Shown piece by piece: positions 5,812 through 8,829 of a stretch of DNA of 8,829 bases (position 1 is its first letter; every line of letters starts with the position of its first letter). The stretch spans positions 1-8,829 of the forward strand of contig JAGDMB010000074.1 in NCBI GenBank assembly GCA_017860375.1. The letters are read 5' to 3'. The translations under genes were made by a program, and so were the position numbers. A model generated the notes under the pieces. That model did no database searches. It was given only the letters and a program-made list of their open reading frames with translations, and was not told the origin of the DNA. This stretch comes from Bacteroidota bacterium. GTDB lineage: Bacteria; Bacteroidota; Bacteroidia; Bacteroidales; UBA10428.

Positions 5812-7611
5812 TTACCCTTTCCTGAAATGCTCAAATACAATATTTGCTTGCTTTTTGCTTACGACGGTGTTGAGCGTTTCTATTTCTGCAGCCTTAATAT
5901 TTTCAATATCGCCAAAGTGCTGCAATAATTTATCTTTTGCCACCTTTCCGATTCCGTCTATTTTATCAAGTTCAGAGGTTAACATTACTTTTGATCTCTT
6001 CAGTTTGTGAAAGGAAATTCCAAAACGATGAGCTTCATTTCTCGCATGTTGAATTATCCTCAAGCTTAAGGAGTGTTTATCCAGGTAAATGGGAACGGGA
6101 TCCTGGGGAACAAAAATTTCTTCCAGTCTTTTTGCAATAGCAATGATTGAAATTCTGCCTGATAAATTTAAGGCCTCAAGGCTTTTTACAGCAGCACTGA
6201 GCTGTCCTTTACCTCCGTCAATAATTATCAATTCAGGCAATTCTTTGTTTTCATCCAATAATCTCTTATATCGCCGATAAATTATTTCCGACATGGAAGC
6301 ATAATCATCCGGTCCGGTAACGGTTTTTATATTGAAATGCCTGTATTCATCGCGACTTGGTTTGCCGTTTTTGAAAACAACACAGGAAGCAACCGGAGAA
6401 GATCCCAGTATATTTGAATTATCAAAACATTCAATATGGGAAGGTATTGATTTTAAACGCAGGTCTTCTTTTAGCTTTTCCAGTAATAAAATCTCTTTAG
6501 GCGCTTTCTTTATATTGTTTCTTGCCTTTAATCGATCAGCCAAAAAGGCATTTGCATTCCGTATAGACAGATCGAGCAATTTCTTTTTATCACCTGATCG
6601 AGGAACGGTGATCTTTGTTTTGCCAAAAATCGAATCAAAATAAAAAGGAACAATTATTTCTGCCGGATTGCTTTTGAAGCGTTGCATTATTTCTCCGATA
6701 GCAATCGCCATTAATTCTTCTTTGCTTTCTTCGAGTTTGTGAACAAGTTCAAGGTTATGCGACTGAATTATTGCACCATTTATCACTTTAAAGTAATTGA
6801 CCGTAGCAAATTTTTCAGACATTGCAATTGAAAAAACATCAACATTTGAAATTCCTGTATTTACTATAGTCGATTTCCCTTTGTATTTCTTTAATAATTC
6901 AATTCTATGTTTAACTATATCGGCCTCCTCAAAACGATAATCCGATGCATATTTTTGCATCAGGTCGGTTAAATGTTCGATTACCGATATTAGATTCCCT
7001 CGCAATATTTCCCTGATTTGATTTACCCCTGAATTATAGTCATCCTCAGATTGAAATCCTTCACAAGGTCCTTTACAATTCTTTAAATGATATTCCAGGC
7101 ATATTTTAAGCTTCCCCTTTTTTATGTTATCAGCACTAAGATTAAATGAGCATGTGCGTATGGTAAACAATTTTCTTATCAGGTCCATAAGAGTTTTAAC
7201 CATTACGACTGAAGTATAGGGACCAAAATACTCTGAATTATCCTTTTCTATTCTTCGCGTGGAAAAGACCCTGGGAAATGGTTCATTTTTAATACATATC
7301 CAAGGAAATGTTTTATCATCCTTTAACAACACATTATACCTTGGTTGATGTTTTTTAATAAGACTATTTTCCAATAACAGGGCATCTGATTCCGTATCAA
7401 CAATCATATATACTACATCCGCTATCTTATTAACCAGAATTTGAAGCTTCCGGTTCGATGAAGCATAATGATGGAAATAGGATGTAACGCGTTTTTTGAG
7501 ATTCTTCGCTTTGCCAATGTAAAGTAAGTCCTTATTCCGGTCAAAAAACTGATAAATACCGGGCTTTTCAGGTATTCCTGCAATAATCGTTTTAAAAGAA
7601 GCTTTATTCAA
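5812..7611 (-). CDS. uvrC: Excinuclease ABC subunit C
   Basis: The nuclease of UvrABC nucleotide excision repair, cutting on both sides of a damaged base. The 599 residues match the family. In order: GIY-YIG nuclease (about 12-95) with Y20, YIG 31-33, R41 and E81 for the 3' cut; a four-cysteine cluster C154, C171, C179, C183, including CLEYHLKNCKGPC, expected to hold an iron-sulfur cluster; the UVR motif that contacts UvrB (about 220-242); an RNase H-like domain for the 5' cut with D397 (ECFDNSN), D465 (IIDGGKGQL) and H528 (ARNEAHRF); and helix-hairpin-helix motifs at 548-596. The start appears to be TTG at 7611. It is the only plausible start between an upstream in-frame stop (7621-7623) and the conserved PGIY motif. 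uvrC lies 45 bp downstream of mnmG, same strand, probably in one operon, with a parS site in the gap. Its composition is AT-rich compared with polA. Confidence 0.97.
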   Translation of the reverse strand: MNKASFKTIIAGIPEKPGIYQFFDRNKDLLYIGKAKNLKKRVTSYFHHYASSNRKLQILVNKIADVVYMIVDTESDALLLENSLIKKHQPRYNVLLKDDKTFPWICIKNEPFPRVFSTRRIEKDNSEYFGPYTSVVMVKTLMDLIRKLFTIRTCSFNLSADNIKKGKLKICLEYHLKNCKGPCEGFQSEDDYNSGVNQIREILRGNLISVIEHLTDLMQKYASDYRFEEADIVKHRIELLKKYKGKSTIVNTGISNVDVFSIAMSEKFATVNYFKVINGAIIQSHNLELVHKLEESKEELMAIAIGEIMQRFKSNPAEIIVPFYFDSIFGKTKITVPRSGDKKKLLDLSIRNANAFLADRLKARNNIKKAPKEILLLEKLKEDLRLKSIPSHIECFDNSNILGSSPVASCVVFKNGKPSRDEYRHFNIKTVTGPDDYASMSEIIYRRYKRLLDENKELPELIIIDGGKGQLSAAVKSLEALNLSGRISIIAIAKRLEEIFVPQDPVPIYLDKHSLSLRIIQHARNEAHRFGISFHKLKRSKVMLTSELDKIDGIGKVAKDKLLQHFGDIENIKAAEIETLNTVVSKKQANIVFEHFRKG

Positions 7612-7640
7612 GGTTGAAAATCAATGCAACTATAAATGTT

Positions 7641-7656
7641 TGTTCCACGTGGAACA
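7641..7656. promoter_or_regulatory. parS: parS centromere site bound by ParB
   Basis: TGTTCCACGTGGAACA is a perfect 16-bp palindrome and fits the widely conserved bacterial parS consensus TGTTNCACGTGNAACA. ParB binds it as a dimer, spreads along neighbouring DNA and loads SMC, helping to segregate the origin region. The site fills part of the 45-bp mnmG-uvrC gap, abuts the mnmG stop codon (7657-7659) and ends 29 bases before the uvrC start. gidA/mnmG is often close to parAB and oriC in bacteria, so the location makes sense. No parA or parB gene is in this window. Binding itself is inferred from the sequence match. Confidence 0.88.
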
Positions 7657-8829
7657 TTATCTTCCCAAATACAATAGAATAATATTAATATCGCTTGGTG
7701 AAACTCCGGATATTCGGCTTGCCTGACCAATAGTTAAGGGTCTTATTCTCTTTAGTTTTTGCCTGGCCTCTGTTGATATAGCATGCATCTTATCATAATC
7801 AACTTTACTATCAATTGCAATATCCTCTAACCTTCGAATTTTTTCAGCAATCAATGCCTCTCTTTTTATATATCCATTGTATTTAATTTCAATTTCAGCG
7901 ATTTCTATACTATCCTTTTCCCTTTCTAAATCAATAATTTCTTCTCCTATTTTTTTGTCAAGGTATTCCAAAAGTTTTCCAAGCTTTATTTCCGGCCTTA
8001 ATACCAAATCAATTAATTTTACCTTTTGCCTGATATCTGAGGTCTTCATTCTTTTTAAAAAACCGTTTGCCACTTTTGGCTCTATACTGTATTTTCGTAA
8101 AGATTTAAGCAGCTTTTCCTTTCTTCTTAGCTTATTTTCCAATTTTCGCATTCTTTCTTCACTTGCTAATCCAATACTAAATGATCTTTCTGTTAAACGC
8201 TCATCGGCATTATCCTGGCGCAATAATATCCTGTATTCCGCTCTTGATGTGAACATCCTGTATGGCTCATCCACTCCCTTAATCACCAGGTCATCGATAA
8301 GAACACCAATATAAGACTCATCCCGTCTTAAAATGAATTCTTCTCTTTCTTTTATTTTCAGATGAGCATTGATTCCTGCCATAATTCCTTGTGCTGCCGC
8401 TTCTTCATACCCTGTTGTGCCATTTATCTGCCCTGCGAAATATAAATTTTCAATTTCTTTTGTTTCCAGGGTATACCGTAATTGTGTCGGAGGAAAAAAG
8501 TCATATTCGATTGCATATCCAGGTCGGAATATTTTAACATTTTCCAACCCCTTTATACTTTTTAAGGCCTCATATTGAATATTTGCCGGAAGGGAAGAAG
8601 AAAAACCATTAATATAATATTCGTTTGTTCTCCAACCCTCCGGTTCCAGGAATAATTGATGTTGTTTCCTGCTCGCGAAGGTTACAATCTTATCTTCAAT
8701 ACTTGGACAATAACGGGGACCAATTCCCTTGATTTTTCCCGTGTATAAAGGTGAATCTTTAAAACCCCTGCCAAGGATCTGATGCGTTCTTTCGTTTGTG
8801 TAGGTGATATAACAACTTTTTTGTGTTTC
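7657..8829 (-). CDS. mnmG: tRNA uridine-5-carboxymethylaminomethyl modification enzyme MnmG (GidA), 5' end cut by the window
   Basis: FAD-dependent subunit that works with MnmE to place the (carboxymethyl)aminomethyl group on U34 of certain tRNAs, in the cytoplasm. The frame stays open to the window edge and gives 390 C-terminal residues of a protein normally about 620 long; the N-terminal FAD-binding GxGxxG part lies outside. Visible family signatures are CYITYTNERTH (8814 down to 8782), whose cysteine corresponds to the conserved second catalytic-region cysteine, GPRYCPSIEDK (near 8721-8689), FLEPEGW, RPGYAIEYDF, and NLYFAGQINGTTGYEEAAAQG (near 8450-8380, split here by eye). The C-terminal tRNA/MnmE-binding helical part ends in ASRISGVSPSDINIILLYLGR. 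A TTG at 8547 could look like a start, but the protein continues upstream with perfect family similarity. uvrC follows 45 bp downstream; the parS palindrome touches the stop codon. Confidence 0.96.
   Translation of the reverse strand, partial: ETQKSCYITYTNERTHQILGRGFKDSPLYTGKIKGIGPRYCPSIEDKIVTFASRKQHQLFLEPEGWRTNEYYINGFSSSLPANIQYEALKSIKGLENVKIFRPGYAIEYDFFPPTQLRYTLETKEIENLYFAGQINGTTGYEEAAAQGIMAGINAHLKIKEREEFILRRDESYIGVLIDDLVIKGVDEPYRMFTSRAEYRILLRQDNADERLTERSFSIGLASEERMRKLENKLRRKEKLLKSLRKYSIEPKVANGFLKRMKTSDIRQKVKLIDLVLRPEIKLGKLLEYLDKKIGEEIIDLEREKDSIEIAEIEIKYNGYIKREALIAEKIRRLEDIAIDSKVDYDKMHAISTEARQKLKRIRPLTIGQASRISGVSPSDINIILLYLGR

Noticed and set aside
5797..5820. AAAGG / CCTTT hairpin between the convergent synthase and uvrC genes
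   Set aside because: A 5-bp, AT-rich stem with a 14-base loop is too weak to call a terminator, although the genes have almost no other space for one.
7877..8314. 145-residue open frame on the + strand inside mnmG
   Set aside because: Antisense to a conserved gene; its serine/isoleucine/phenylalanine-rich composition is what AT-rich reverse-strand sequence produces.

Overview
The window looks like chromosomal DNA from a member of the Bacteroidota. The pointers are TAnnTTTG-type -7 promoter elements, the near absence of Shine-Dalgarno sequences, TTG use as a start codon, and the character of the housekeeping proteins. I cannot name a genus from the sequence alone. Most of the window is core chromosome; I see no insertion sequence, integrase, CRISPR array, tRNA or rRNA.

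Layout, left to right. Bases 1-536 (+) hold the 3' end of a two-component signalling protein, probably a hybrid histidine kinase, ending in two receiver domains. The first receiver has a glutamate where the conserved lysine belongs; the second has all its key residues. A short hairpin overlaps its stop codon. Bases 640-1353 (+) encode a 237-residue protein I do not recognise. Bases 1354-1531 are a non-coding gap between convergent genes with a 9-bp inverted repeat. Bases 1532-4285 (-) are polA, complete, with all three activities apparently intact. A strong intrinsic terminator (4321-4352, - strand) separates polA from a small ArsR-family regulator (4372-4668, -) that ends in a cysteine cluster. 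The 153-bp divergent region 4669-4821 carries a good promoter for the regulator, a candidate operator inside that promoter, a second palindrome in the leader, and a -7 element facing right. Bases 4822-5796 (+) encode a long-chain polyprenyl diphosphate synthase, probably for the menaquinone side chain. It converges with uvrC (5812-7611, -), which lies downstream of mnmG/gidA (7657-8829, -, cut by the window edge).

The 45-bp gap between mnmG and uvrC contains a perfect 16-bp palindrome matching the ParB-binding centromere site parS. It abuts the mnmG stop codon. This is the most informative non-coding signal here and suggests the region belongs to the chromosome-partitioning zone, often close to oriC.

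Functional themes are DNA repair and replication (polA, uvrC), tRNA wobble modification (mnmG), quinone-tail synthesis and signalling. The genes appear to form several separate transcription units; mnmG-uvrC is the only likely operon. By hand count on sampled lines, base composition falls from about 48% GC in polA to about 35% in uvrC and mnmG. I did not find a convincing new multi-gene system. The best leads are the parS site, the self-contained ArsR control region, and the unrecognised 237-residue protein.
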